Source of the DNA: an uncultured Saprospiraceae bacterium
GTDB lineage: Bacteria; Bacteroidota; Bacteroidia; Chitinophagales; Saprospiraceae
Direction of reading: 5' to 3'
DNA: 64,000 nt
NCBI GenBank assembly: GCA_937139495.1
Contig: CAKZQC010000026.1
Coordinates: 124,001 to 188,000, forward strand
Shown here: positions 36,985-46,561 of the stretch, piece by piece
Numbering within the stretch: position 1 is the stretch's first letter
Layout: each line of letters starts with the position of its first letter
Notes under the pieces: model-generated
Seen by the model: the letters and a program-made list of their open reading frames with translations, nothing else
Databases searched by the model: none
What the model was told of the DNA's origin: nothing
Translations under genes and position numbers: made by a program

Positions 36985-39900
36985 CTATATCTTTTCCTGC
37001 TTGACTCTTCGTTCAAATTCATCACAAAATTGATTAACTAGAGCTTTACTTTCTTTCACGAAAAAAGCTCCTAGTTTTGTTTTATTTCGTCTAATGAAAC
37101 TTCCGTATAGTTTATTAAATTCATTATAAATATCATTAGCATCAAAATTAGGACTTGTATCTTTTATTTTAGCAATAAGACGTTTTCCTTCTTTATTCAT
37201 ATACTCAAACAATAACTCTACCTTATCTTCAAAATCTTTGATTTTTGCTTCTATTTCCTCTTCTGCTGCATTGAGTTTTTGAATAATAGCTTCTATGTTT
37301 AGTTTTAGTTGTTGTCCTCCTGTTATTGGGGTGTCACTATCGTCTTTATCTTCTTTTGTATTACTAGGAGAAGTGTAATCTTCTGGAGCAACAATTCCAA
37401 TTTTATTATCAAAGTAAATCCCAACATCATCTAATATATCATCAGAATCATTCCCTTTTATATTGTTATACTCATTATTAAACCTATTCCAAAATTCTAA
37501 AAATAATTTATCCTTATGCTTGGCTTCTATTTGTATAACAGATTCTATTAGATTTAGTATTCTAAAATATTTATTAACCTTCGCTTTTAGGTTTTTTGCT
37601 TCTTCTGGCGATGCCTTGATATAAGAGTCGATTTTTGTACCAAAATCTAAAGGAATGCGTATGTTATCAGAATCAACACTATTATAACTAATAAACGAAT
37701 CATAGTTTTGAGTGTAAATAGGGTGAACTATCAAGTCTTGATAACAATCATCTAATCGTTTTTCATCTCCTAAAGGATCAAAATCACTTACTACAAGGTT
37801 AGAGAAATGCTCAAAAGCCTTTTTGATATTTCCTATATTGACATTCTTATAAGAGAAATCTACAATCTTACAATCATTTTTATATTTGGTCGTTCTATTG
37901 ACTCTTGATATAGTCTGAATTGCATTAATCCCCCTTATTTCTTTATCCAAAAACAACGTTTGAAGTTTAGGTTCATCAAAGCCTGTTTGAAGTTTAGCAA
38001 CTACGATGATAATACCATTTTTTGTATTCGCAAAGGATTGCAAAACTTTAGCTTCTGATAGCCCCCCATTTAGTGTAGTGGCACTTTGGTAGGTTTGCCC
38101 ATCTGAACTATATACAATAAATACAGGAGCATCTTTAAAACGACTATATTTATTCTCTTGTACCATTTCATCAAAATAGCTTTGGATATACTTTTTATAT
38201 TTGATAGCTGCTTTGATAGAAGAAGCTGCTAACATGGCTTTTCCTGTGCCTCTAATCGTTGGGTAAACTGTGCTTAAAAGACGTTCCACTACAAATTTGG
38301 AAATCGCTTCTATACGCTCTTCATTTTCGTATATTTTCTTTTTTCGGATTCTATAATTTTTATTATACGCTGTATCTTCTACTACTTTGTCAAAAGCTCG
38401 TTCATATATAGTTGTATCTTCTTCAAAACCCTCTAATAGGTTTTCTGGTGGCTCAAAATACATTTTGGAGGAAACAGCCACTAAACCACTAATAGGGTTC
38501 AAAATATATCTGTCTTTGATAGCTTCTGTCATTGTATAACTATCAAAAGGTTTCCATATCTTTTCGGCTTCTGCATATTGATTGAACTCGCCAAATCTTG
38601 CTAGTGTGTGGTCACTAGGAGTAGCTGTAAAACCAATGATGAGATTCTTTTTCTTTTGGAGTGCTTTGTATTGTTCATTATTATCAAAACTACTTTGTAA
38701 TTCATCAAACAAAGTTACCATTTCTGTATGATGTGTTCCTTTTTGTGAGCGATGGACTTCATCTATCAAAAAAGCGATTCGCATAGATGCCAATTTTTCT
38801 ACTACTTCTTCATCCAATACATCTTTAATAGTACCAAATTTTTGAAGATTAACAACCACTATTCTAATATCAGTAGTTAATGCTTTTAAGAATGCTTTTT
38901 TATTGTCAGCTTCTAAGAACAAACTATTATTGATATTCATATTGTGCATCTTAGTATCTAGTTGGTCACGTAATTGGACTCTATCTACTACCAATAGTAT
39001 TTTATCATAAACATAGGCTTTATCTTTTCTAAGGTCTTTGAGTTGTAGTGTTGTCCAACCTATGATATTACTTTTGCCAAATCCTGCTGCATATTGTAAT
39101 AAAAGCGAATAAACATTTTTATTATTTTGATACTTAGACCTTTTGTAGATTAGCTCCTTCTGTTGTTCTTTACTTAGATCTTTGAGCTGTTTTTTGAGCT
39201 TATTGATAAAATAGTCTGGCTCTTGTTCGTGTTCCAAAAACTCTTCTACTTTGGCAATAATTTTATCGGTACCAAATTTTTGTTTAGGTCTAGGACTTAT
39301 CAATCTGGCTCTATGGTGTTTGTATTCTTTTTCTCTGTTCCCTTCTTTTTTGATATATTCTCTCTCCAAAAAGTTATAATAGAGAATTTCTTTTTCTATC
39401 ATTTTTTTGGAATAATGAGCAGCAAATACTTCTTCAAATCGCTTGATTCTATCCTTGTCTTCATGCAATAAAGGATAGGATTTGAAAGTTTTTTGTACGG
39501 CTTTCTGATAATCATCAAAAGAATAGCTTTTGCTATCTATTTGACTTTTCAGCTCTTCAAAATTAGAAGATAGGTTTCGGATGATATAGGTGTTGTTAAT
39601 GTCTGTACAAGTGATGTGTATTGCTTTCTCAAATATTTTGAGCATATCATTTTTGATACTTTTATCTATATCATTTTGTTGAGCTATGTCCAAGTAACTA
39701 CCCACTGCTTTTTGATAGTCTGTAGCTATCTTTTTACGTCCATTTTTACGGGCATTCTGGTTATTGTACGTAGATTTCAACTCACTGTACCCTAAGAATA
39801 GACCATTGACAAAAAAGGTCAAATCTGGACGAAATGAAAATTTTGTTTTACCTTCATGCTTGTAGATGTAGGGCAACTCCTGTACTACCGAAAATATATT

Positions 39901-40269
39901 TTCTTCAAATAATTTGTCGCCTTCTGTCACGCTACCACTAGGATAGAATAAATGAAATTTCAAGCCTTTGAAAGTAGTGGTTTTATTGCTATTAATAAAA
40001 ATAGCCATATTGGAAGCTCGTTTTACCTTCTCGAACAAAAAGGCTATAAAATCACGCATCAAAGCTGCCTCACTGTCATACTGTTTGAGCAATTTTTTGT
40101 AATTACTCTTATTCAGTTTTGTACTACTAATAAACGCTTGGAGGTCATCTTCTATAATAAGGTATTGACTCGATACCGTATTAGCTTTGACTTCTTTGTA
40201 GTGCAGTCCATCTCTTCGTTGAGTGAGGTAATGAATGAGGTACTTGTCTTGTAGGTCTAGTTCTTTCAT
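36985..40269 (-). CDS. hsdR: Type I restriction enzyme, R subunit (locus 1)
   Basis: 1094 residues. The N-terminal nuclease site is Asp149 (RPDL) with SELK (Glu163, Lys165), the PD-(D/E)XK set. The SF2 motor follows: AAGFGKS (394-400), LIDEVHRSQ (501-509), GFTATPS and the motif VI-like QTISRVNRTTK. A C-terminal helical part contacts the methylase complex. It pairs with hsdM/hsdS at 42.2-45.6 kb, from which it is separated by an inverted ATPase gene. All visible key residues are kept, so it should be active. Confidence 0.88.
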   Translation of the reverse strand: MKELDLQDKYLIHYLTQRRDGLHYKEVKANTVSSQYLIIEDDLQAFISSTKLNKSNYKKLLKQYDSEAALMRDFIAFLFEKVKRASNMAIFINSNKTTTFKGLKFHLFYPSGSVTEGDKLFEENIFSVVQELPYIYKHEGKTKFSFRPDLTFFVNGLFLGYSELKSTYNNQNARKNGRKKIATDYQKAVGSYLDIAQQNDIDKSIKNDMLKIFEKAIHITCTDINNTYIIRNLSSNFEELKSQIDSKSYSFDDYQKAVQKTFKSYPLLHEDKDRIKRFEEVFAAHYSKKMIEKEILYYNFLEREYIKKEGNREKEYKHHRARLISPRPKQKFGTDKIIAKVEEFLEHEQEPDYFINKLKKQLKDLSKEQQKELIYKRSKYQNNKNVYSLLLQYAAGFGKSNIIGWTTLQLKDLRKDKAYVYDKILLVVDRVQLRDQLDTKMHNMNINNSLFLEADNKKAFLKALTTDIRIVVVNLQKFGTIKDVLDEEVVEKLASMRIAFLIDEVHRSQKGTHHTEMVTLFDELQSSFDNNEQYKALQKKKNLIIGFTATPSDHTLARFGEFNQYAEAEKIWKPFDSYTMTEAIKDRYILNPISGLVAVSSKMYFEPPENLLEGFEEDTTIYERAFDKVVEDTAYNKNYRIRKKKIYENEERIEAISKFVVERLLSTVYPTIRGTGKAMLAASSIKAAIKYKKYIQSYFDEMVQENKYSRFKDAPVFIVYSSDGQTYQSATTLNGGLSEAKVLQSFANTKNGIIIVVAKLQTGFDEPKLQTLFLDKEIRGINAIQTISRVNRTTKYKNDCKIVDFSYKNVNIGNIKKAFEHFSNLVVSDFDPLGDEKRLDDCYQDLIVHPIYTQNYDSFISYNSVDSDNIRIPLDFGTKIDSYIKASPEEAKNLKAKVNKYFRILNLIESVIQIEAKHKDKLFLEFWNRFNNEYNNIKGNDSDDILDDVGIYFDNKIGIVAPEDYTSPSNTKEDKDDSDTPITGGQQLKLNIEAIIQKLNAAEEEIEAKIKDFEDKVELLFEYMNKEGKRLIAKIKDTSPNFDANDIYNEFNKLYGSFIRRNKTKLGAFFVKESKALVNQFCDEFERRVKQEKI

Positions 40270-40404
40270 GGTGGTGTCAAATTTGGCTATTTAACTTCAA
40301 AGTTATAGAAAAGCCTAACTAATGATAATTTTTGCACAAATTATATACATAAAGCATTATCTTTAATTTACAAAAATTGGTAAGATTACAAACTAAAATG
40401 AGAA

Positions 40405-42051
40405 ATGAGTATTGAAGCAAAATTGAGAAGGTTACTTGACCAAGGAATAGAAAACGAGATAGTAGAGTTCAAAGAAGCTAACAAGAACTACGACTCTAGG
40501 AAACTCGGTAAATATTTTTCTGCTCTTGCAAACGAAGCTAATCTAAAGGGCGTTTCTTCTGCTTGGTTGATATTTGGAATAAGAGATAAGGACAAAGCAA
40601 TTGTAGGTACACAATATGGTATCGATTCTAAATACCTTGGTTCTATAAAAGAAACAATTGCCAATAAAACAACCAATAGAATTACTTTTATTGACATACA
40701 CGAATTAAACTTACCAAAAGGGCGAGTTATAATCTTTGATATACCTGCCGCTCCTAGAGGAATTCCTATTGCATGGGACGGACATTACTATGGTCGAGAT
40801 GGAGAAGCCTTAGTTCCGCTCAATTTAGAAGAAATAGAACGTATTAGATTGCAAGCAAATCAAAAAGACTGGAGTGCACAAATTATCGAAGAGGCTACCA
40901 TTAGCGATTTATCCCCAATAGCAATTACGAAGGCTCGACAGTTATTCAAAACCAAAAATCCAAAATTAGAAAAGGATATTGATGCTTGGGATGATACTAA
41001 GTTTTTGAATAAAGCAAAAGTAACTATAAAAGGCAAAATAACTAACACAGCTATTCTGTTGCTTGGAAAATCTGAATCGGAACACTTCCTTAATCCCAGT
41101 ACTAGTCAAATCAGTTGGATTCTGAAAGATAAAGACAATATAGCAAAAGACTATGCCCATTTTAATTGCCCCTTGCTATTGTCTGTTTCGGAGGTTTACT
41201 CCAAAATAAGAAATTTAAAGTACCGCTATATGCGTTCTGATACATTCTTCCCTGAAGAAGTAGACCAATATCATCCTTATATTATACGAGAGGCTCTGAA
41301 TAATTGTATTGCTCATCAAGATTATTCATTAGGGTGTAAAATAACAGTCGTCGAAAATGAGGGAGGAACATTACTCTTTAGTAATGCAGGGAGTTTTATA
41401 CCAGAATCTGTTGAAGATGTCGTTATTGCAGATGCACCAGAATCCAGTTACCGCAATAAATTTTTGGCGAATGCTATGGTCAATCTAAATATGATTGATA
41501 CGATTGGCAGTGGAATTCAGAAAATGTTTATTATTCAAAAACAAAAGTTTTTCCCATTACCTGAGTATGATATTTCTAATGCAGCAGTAAAGGTAACAAT
41601 AACGGGAAAAGTAATTGACTTGAAGTATGCGCAGAAATTAGCCACTACTGACAATTTGACTTTACCTGATATTATTTTGCTAGATAAAGTGGTCAAAGGT
41701 AAAGCACTGACAAGCAAAGAAATAAAGATACTAAGGGCTAAGAAATTGATTGAAGGTCGAAAACCTAACATTCATATATCTTCGTCAATAGCAAATGCAA
41801 CAGGGGAAACAGAGGACTATATTAAAATGAAGGGTCTTAACGATGATTATTATAGTACTTTAATAATTAAGTATTTAAAGGAATTTGGAAAGGCAAAAAA
41901 GAGTAACATCTTAACATTATTAGATGAGAAATTACCTGATATACTAGACGAAACGCAAAAGTCCCACAAAGTCAAAAACCTACTTCAAAAAATGAAAAAA
42001 GAAAAGCATATTAAATTTGATGAAGATAATCACTGGTACTTAAATGTATAA
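40405..42051 (+). CDS. AlbA_2 (Schlafen-type) / GHKL ATPase, putative regulator or defence protein
   Basis: 548 residues. The N-terminal AlbA_2 domain (about 10-135) has ENEIVEFKEAN and YYGRDGEALVP. A GHKL-type ATPase follows, with REALNNCIAHQDYS (about 300-313) supplying the N-box Asn. The C-terminus is winged-helix-like with a Lys-rich end. Such proteins are common in restriction loci, where regulatory or effector roles are proposed. It lies between hsdS and hsdR on the opposite strand, which breaks the operon. Its stop codon overlaps the first unit of the 22-bp tandem array. Confidence 0.7.
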   Translation: MSIEAKLRRLLDQGIENEIVEFKEANKNYDSRKLGKYFSALANEANLKGVSSAWLIFGIRDKDKAIVGTQYGIDSKYLGSIKETIANKTTNRITFIDIHELNLPKGRVIIFDIPAAPRGIPIAWDGHYYGRDGEALVPLNLEEIERIRLQANQKDWSAQIIEEATISDLSPIAITKARQLFKTKNPKLEKDIDAWDDTKFLNKAKVTIKGKITNTAILLLGKSESEHFLNPSTSQISWILKDKDNIAKDYAHFNCPLLLSVSEVYSKIRNLKYRYMRSDTFFPEEVDQYHPYIIREALNNCIAHQDYSLGCKITVVENEGGTLLFSNAGSFIPESVEDVVIADAPESSYRNKFLANAMVNLNMIDTIGSGIQKMFIIQKQKFFPLPEYDISNAAVKVTITGKVIDLKYAQKLATTDNLTLPDIILLDKVVKGKALTSKEIKILRAKKLIEGRKPNIHISSSIANATGETEDYIKMKGLNDDYYSTLIIKYLKEFGKAKKSNILTLLDEKLPDILDETQKSHKVKNLLQKMKKEKHIKFDEDNHWYLNV

Positions 42052-42247
42052 GACGTCTTTATCTCCATCTTTAGACGTCTTTATCTCCATCTTTAGACGT
42101 CTTTATCTTCATCTTTAGACGTCTTTATCTTCATCTTTAGACGTACTTATCTTCATCTTTAGACGTCTTTATCTCCATCTTTAGACGTACTTAGACACAC
42201 TTTAGACGTCTTTATCCCCATCTTTAGACGTACTTAGACCTACTTCT
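42051..42247. repeat. Nine-copy 22-bp tandem repeat
   Basis: Units AGACGTCTTTATCTCCATCTTT run head to tail with small changes. Unit seven is 21 bases; units five, seven and nine read AGACGTAC. Most start with the 8-bp palindrome AGACGTCT. The array fills the whole gap between the stop of the AlbA_2 gene and the stop of hsdS. There are no spacers, so it is not a CRISPR array. The two-turn period resembles iterons or regulator arrays. It could act in transcription stop, binding, or recombination. Confidence 0.85.
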
Positions 42248-43544
42248 AGACCTTATCCACGACACAAACCTTCCCTGTCACCACCTCATTGATTAAGCTC
42301 TGACGCAACTCGCCTAGTCGCTCTATTTGGCTTTGTAGATTACTCACTATCTTATCTATCTTTTGAGTCTGCTCGTCTAGGTAGTTGGCTATTTGTTGTT
42401 GTTCTTGTAAGGGAGGGGTGATAATATTATATATTTTTAAATCTTCAATTCTTAAAGATGGTTGCATGTAAGAAGGTATAATATATTTTTCAATATCAAA
42501 AAGTTGAGTTAGATAATGAAAATAGTAATCTATATTATATGGAGATGTTATCAAAGCACAGTTTTGAGATAAAGAAAACTTACCAGATATAAGCCTACTT
42601 GTCATTGCTTTAGCTCCTACAGTTGTAACTAATATTACTTTATTATTCATATCGTATTCAAAGGTATTAATTTTTCCCATAACACCTTTGTTTCCTGTTT
42701 GACCACTATATACAGGATATAAACCTATATTTTTACTATCTTTTACATACCCTTGTGTGTATTTAGCTGAATTTATTCCTTTTTGAAAAAATACATAATC
42801 CTTTAATCGTTCTACCTCCCAATGTTCAGGTATATCCCCTATCCACTCAATACCACTATCTTTGAGTACTACAGCCTTATCCAATCCTCTACAGACAGTT
42901 TCATTTATTAAGGATTTTTTGAGGGCTTTATAATGTTCTATTTTGGTTTGTAGGAGGGTTATTTTTTTGTCTATGATAGTAGTCTGCTTATCTAGGTAGT
43001 TGGCTATTTGTTGTTGCTCTTGTAGGGGGGGGAGTAGAATAGGTATAGATAATGTTTGTCCCATATTTAATGCCTCTTTAGACGTTCCCAACTGTATAGA
43101 CATAATGTGCTCTTGAAAACGCTTGGATTGAAAATACCTAGAAATAAAATAAACTAGCTTCTTTGCAATTCGCATATATATAATATGCTGATTAATATTG
43201 GCTGTTTCAATACTTGAAGGCACAAAACAAGTTCTCCCTATAGAAGCTCCTGTAATATTTATAAGTATATCAAAAGGTCTTATTTTAGAATTTTTCATTC
43301 TTTCATGAATAGCATCGTCTATATAAGAAACAGTATCCATTTTTAGTCCTTTATTATAAACGTTTTGACTTCTAATGAAAGGTATTCCTTTGTTTTTATA
43401 AACATCACTTCCCCCTTTTGGAGTTACACCACTACCAATTTTTAGAATTATATCCTTAACCCTCTTAACTTCCCAATGACTAGGAATATCCCCCAACCAA
43501 TCTACACCAGAATCCTTATAATTATCATACTTGGTCAAACTCAT
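42246..43544 (-). CDS. hsdS: Type I restriction specificity subunit (locus 1)
   Basis: 432 residues with two target-recognition halves, each starting DSGxxWxGDIPxHWEVxRxKD (11-30 and about 218-238). Each half ends in PPLQEQQQIANYLD followed by a coiled-coil spacer. It sets the bipartite DNA target. The start overlaps the hsdM stop by four bases (ATGA). Codons 171-174 contain a run of eight C (G at 43025-43032), and two 34-base direct repeats lie at 42376-42409 and 42991-43024. Both could vary specificity. Confidence 0.88.
   Translation of the reverse strand: MSLTKYDNYKDSGVDWLGDIPSHWEVKRVKDIILKIGSGVTPKGGSDVYKNKGIPFIRSQNVYNKGLKMDTVSYIDDAIHERMKNSKIRPFDILINITGASIGRTCFVPSSIETANINQHIIYMRIAKKLVYFISRYFQSKRFQEHIMSIQLGTSKEALNMGQTLSIPILLPPLQEQQQIANYLDKQTTIIDKKITLLQTKIEHYKALKKSLINETVCRGLDKAVVLKDSGIEWIGDIPEHWEVERLKDYVFFQKGINSAKYTQGYVKDSKNIGLYPVYSGQTGNKGVMGKINTFEYDMNNKVILVTTVGAKAMTSRLISGKFSLSQNCALITSPYNIDYYFHYLTQLFDIEKYIIPSYMQPSLRIEDLKIYNIITPPLQEQQQIANYLDEQTQKIDKIVSNLQSQIERLGELRQSLINEVVTGKVCVVDKV
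42376..42409 (-). repeat. Direct repeat 1 inside hsdS
   Basis: TCTAGGTAGTTGGCTATTTG followed by TTGTTG and TCTTGTA recurs at 42991-43024 with one mismatch. The two copies code for the equivalent conserved segments of the two halves and could support recombination. Confidence 0.7.
42991..43032 (-). repeat. Direct repeat 2 and C8 homopolymer inside hsdS
   Basis: The second copy of the hsdS repeat (42991-43024) is directly followed by eight G on the plus strand (43025-43032), equal to CCCCCCCC in the gene. A one-base slip would cut the protein after the first target-recognition domain. Confidence 0.7.
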
Positions 43545-45646
43545 AATTTTAGGCTATTTTCTAGGGTTTTCAATTCCGTATTCAAGGTATCCAAATCGCT
43601 CATAATGTTGTTGACAGGACGCAAAATTTCTGGTTGGTAGAATACCTTATTGAAGTTGATTTCTACCCCTACTACATTATCCAAATAGACAAAAGGCTTA
43701 GAGATGTATTTTGCCATAAAATCGGCTATGTCTTGTTGGTTTTGGTTAGGGTTTGGATTGTAAGGGATGATTTCATAATCCTTTTGGTAATCTGGTAGTA
43801 GTTCTACATTGATTTGGATAGCAGCCGCTTTTGTTTTAGTGGCTTTCTTGAAGCTACTTTTTATCTGGATAATACCATTGCCTAATACCGTTCTTTCTCG
43901 TCCTTCTCTGATGATGGTATTCTTTTCTACATCATAAAAATAAAGTCCTTCTGCTGTATGGATATGGAGGTCTTCTTCCTTGTAGTCTAGCTCTTGGAGG
44001 AGCCCTTTGATATATTGGTCGTGGTAGTCTTTGAGGGTCTTGTATTGTTTGGTATCAAAATCTGTTAGGACAAAATCCGTTATTTCTATCGTTTCCGTGT
44101 CCTCTTCTCCATACTGTATGATTCTGCTAGGATTGAGCTTGATAGATTTTGCTGTTTTTTGTTCGCCTGTTTTTTTGTTGGTAGAGACAGGGAGTTGAGC
44201 TTCTAGGCTGTTGCCCTTGTCATCTACATTCGTGAGCCTAATCGCCTGTTTATTGAAATAGAAATGCCATTTGTCAAAGACTTTTGCATAGTCATTGTTT
44301 TCAAATTTAGTTAAGGCTTTTAGGATAGCTTCTCTATTGTGTGCAGCCATTTCTTTACGCTTTTTGCCCTTACTTTTTTTGAGCGGTTCAAAATGGTCAC
44401 TGGCATTGATTAGCATCACTTTGTCTTTGCGTTCTGGAGCTTTACTTTTGTTGAATATCCATAGGTAAGTATAAATCCCTGTATTGAAAAACTCATCTGT
44501 TGGTAGTTGGATAATGGCTTCTACATAGTCCTTATCAAACAAATACTTTCTAATATTGCTCTCTCCACTGCCTGCATCTCCACTAAACAGCGTAGAGCCA
44601 TTGTGTACTACTATGGATAGCCCATCTTCTTTGAGTTGAGATATGATATGTTGTGTGAATAGTAGCTGTCCATCAGATACAGAAGGCAATGCTACAAAGC
44701 GGTCTGTTTTATCTTTTTCTATATCACTTTTGTAGCCCTTCCAATCTACTCCATAAGGAGGATTAGCGACGATCAAATCAAATTGATTGCCCCAAAACTT
44801 CATATCAGTTAAGGTATTGCCATGTTCGATTTCTGATTCTTCTCTAAAACGGCTTTCTATTTTGGCTAGTGCATAAAGGGTATCATTCCAATCCTCTCCA
44901 TAAGTTTTGGTAGGTCGATCAAACTGCTTTTTGAGATGGTCTTCTACACCAAACAGCATATTCCCACCACCACAAGTAGGATCATAGATCGTCAAATAGT
45001 TTTCATTGTTTTCTGTTTTAGATACAATGATTTCGGCTATCAAAGCAATAATATCATCTGGAGTATATTGTTCTCCTGCTGTTTCTGCCGAAATATCCGC
45101 CCATTTGCGTTTGATATGTTCTTCTAGGGTAGTGATTTCAGAGTTATTGAAAGGAATCAAATCAATAGAACTCCATGCTTTTACCGTAGCAAATAGAATT
45201 TTCTTTTTGTTGAGCAATCCACAAATACCAGATATATTGAGGTACTTCTCTTCTTCATTTCCTTTATCTACTCCTAGTAGATTTTTGGTTTCTGAATCAA
45301 AGGATTTGAGGTAATTATCAAAATCTAACGTAAATGTTTTATCATTTTTGCAAAGGTCTTGGAGCGTTTTGTTTTGTCTAATCACAAAATCATTATATCC
45401 CAAATCAAATGCTGCAAACTCTTCTATAAAGTCTTCTAATTCTTCTTTATTAAAGTCTTCTAGTTTTTCTTTACCAAATTCTTCTAATAGCCTTCTGGAC
45501 TCCCTTACCAACCTACTCTCTACCATTATCAAAGCAAAGAAGGGCATCATATATTTAGGAAAGTCACTTTGTTTGATTCCTGCTCCTATTAGTAAGTCGG
45601 CTGTTTGCCATACTTTAGACTCATACTGCAATATACTATTACTCAT
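43541..45646 (-). CDS. hsdM: Type I DNA adenine methyltransferase subunit (locus 1)
   Basis: 701 residues, longer than common HsdM. The N-terminal helical part has a Glu/Lys/Phe-rich stretch (about 50-80). GEQYTPDD (191-198) is the SAM-loop motif, motif I is DPTCGGGN (222-229) and motif IV is ANPPYG (294-299), the N6-adenine catalytic site. A long C-terminal extension (about 450-701) resembles HsdM/S contact domains of long family members. First gene of locus 1; hsdS follows with a four-base overlap. Confidence 0.88.
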   Translation of the reverse strand: MSNSILQYESKVWQTADLLIGAGIKQSDFPKYMMPFFALIMVESRLVRESRRLLEEFGKEKLEDFNKEELEDFIEEFAAFDLGYNDFVIRQNKTLQDLCKNDKTFTLDFDNYLKSFDSETKNLLGVDKGNEEEKYLNISGICGLLNKKKILFATVKAWSSIDLIPFNNSEITTLEEHIKRKWADISAETAGEQYTPDDIIALIAEIIVSKTENNENYLTIYDPTCGGGNMLFGVEDHLKKQFDRPTKTYGEDWNDTLYALAKIESRFREESEIEHGNTLTDMKFWGNQFDLIVANPPYGVDWKGYKSDIEKDKTDRFVALPSVSDGQLLFTQHIISQLKEDGLSIVVHNGSTLFSGDAGSGESNIRKYLFDKDYVEAIIQLPTDEFFNTGIYTYLWIFNKSKAPERKDKVMLINASDHFEPLKKSKGKKRKEMAAHNREAILKALTKFENNDYAKVFDKWHFYFNKQAIRLTNVDDKGNSLEAQLPVSTNKKTGEQKTAKSIKLNPSRIIQYGEEDTETIEITDFVLTDFDTKQYKTLKDYHDQYIKGLLQELDYKEEDLHIHTAEGLYFYDVEKNTIIREGRERTVLGNGIIQIKSSFKKATKTKAAAIQINVELLPDYQKDYEIIPYNPNPNQNQQDIADFMAKYISKPFVYLDNVVGVEINFNKVFYQPEILRPVNNIMSDLDTLNTELKTLENSLKL

Positions 45647-45669
45647 ATAGTTGGTTGTGTTTGTTTTTA

Positions 45670-45692
45670 ATAACCTAAATTCTTAGAGATAC
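45670..45692 (-). promoter_or_regulatory. Upstream element of hsdM shared with 36.8-kb gene
   Basis: Minus strand GTATCTCTAAGAATTTAGGT followed by TAT, nearly identical to the element at 36864-36886 and at the same distance from the start codon. Confidence 0.4.
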
Positions 45693-45831
45693 AAAAGATT
45701 GCAATATACAAAAACCGCTCAACTATTTGTTTGCTCCTAGTGTATAGAATCATAAGTTTAGCATTAATTATAGGAGGTATCAAATATGACCCTGTTTTAC
45801 TACTATATAACAAGCTGGTAATCGCATCAAA

Positions 45832-46020
45832 TCAATTAGCCATCAAATCCGCCCATTTTTGAGCGATTAGAGTCCCTATATCATAGGGTTTGGAGTATTG
45901 CTTCTTGAGCTTATTATAGCTTATTCTATGTCGTTTGTAAGTATCCTTGTTGTTTTTTTTCTAAAGTGGTCTATTTGTGCTTTGGTAGCTCCTTCAAACT
46001 ACAGTAATTGACATCAGAGA
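45832..46020 (-). pseudogene. Gene remnant, C-terminal part
   Basis: A minus-strand frame reads DTYKRHRISYNKLKKQY, SKPYDIGTLIAQKWADLMAN and a stop at 45832. Upstream the fitting residues (EGATKAQIDHFRKK) are in another frame across an A8 run near 45953, so the gene is frameshifted. Parent protein not recognised. Confidence 0.45.
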
Positions 46021-46179
46021 AAAAGCTCTTTAATAAATTATACTTAAGTTTTTTTTAAATTATTAATCTAAATCATAACATGATTCAATACCTAGTTTAG
46101 GTGTTATCACAAAATACAATAATATTCTAAAACTTGTCATCCTACTATCTGTTAGAATAGCAATGTATAAAATGTGCAC

Positions 46180-46380
46180 TCATTTTTGAGCGATTAAGAC
46201 CGTTATATCGTAGGGTTCAATCATTACGATAGTACAAAGTTTATCTATAGCGGCTACTAACTGCGACAACGCAAAATAGGCATAAAGCCTTTTGCCTAAT
46301 TCTACCCAACTATAATAGTAAAAAAAGCATTGTCTTTGGTCTAAAGATGTAAAATCTATGATTTTGCTCTTTATGGGTGT
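46180..46380 (-). pseudogene. Gene remnant without start, related end
   Basis: A 66-codon open frame without a start reads CFFYYYSWVELGKRLYAYFA, LSQLVAAIDKL and EPYDITVLIAQK, and stops at 46180. Its end matches the remnant 315 bases away (PYDI-x2-LIAQK). TGA replaces the TGG of the other copy, suggesting decay by point mutation. Confidence 0.4.
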
Positions 46381-46561
46381 TTATTATTTTTATCTTTAGC
46401 ATGTGCAGGGTATAGACACCTATGTTTGAATAAATCCCCTTTCGGTCAGATTACGTTGGTCAATCTACCACTGAAGTTATTTCATTTTAGCATTTTGTCT
46501 TAATCCTGCCCATTAAAACATTGAGATAAATATCATATCAACTAGTAAATAAATTAAACCT

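Larger units (their letters stand above)
45647..46561. other. 915-bp spacer with gene remnants
   Basis: No intact gene. It contains the shared upstream element (45670-45692) and two minus-strand coding remnants that end in the same type of sequence (45832-46020 and 46180-46380). The rest is AT-rich leader before the SulP gene. Confidence 0.5.

Noticed and set aside
42051..42247. CRISPR array
   Set aside because: The 22-bp units are head to tail without unique spacers, and no cas gene is present.
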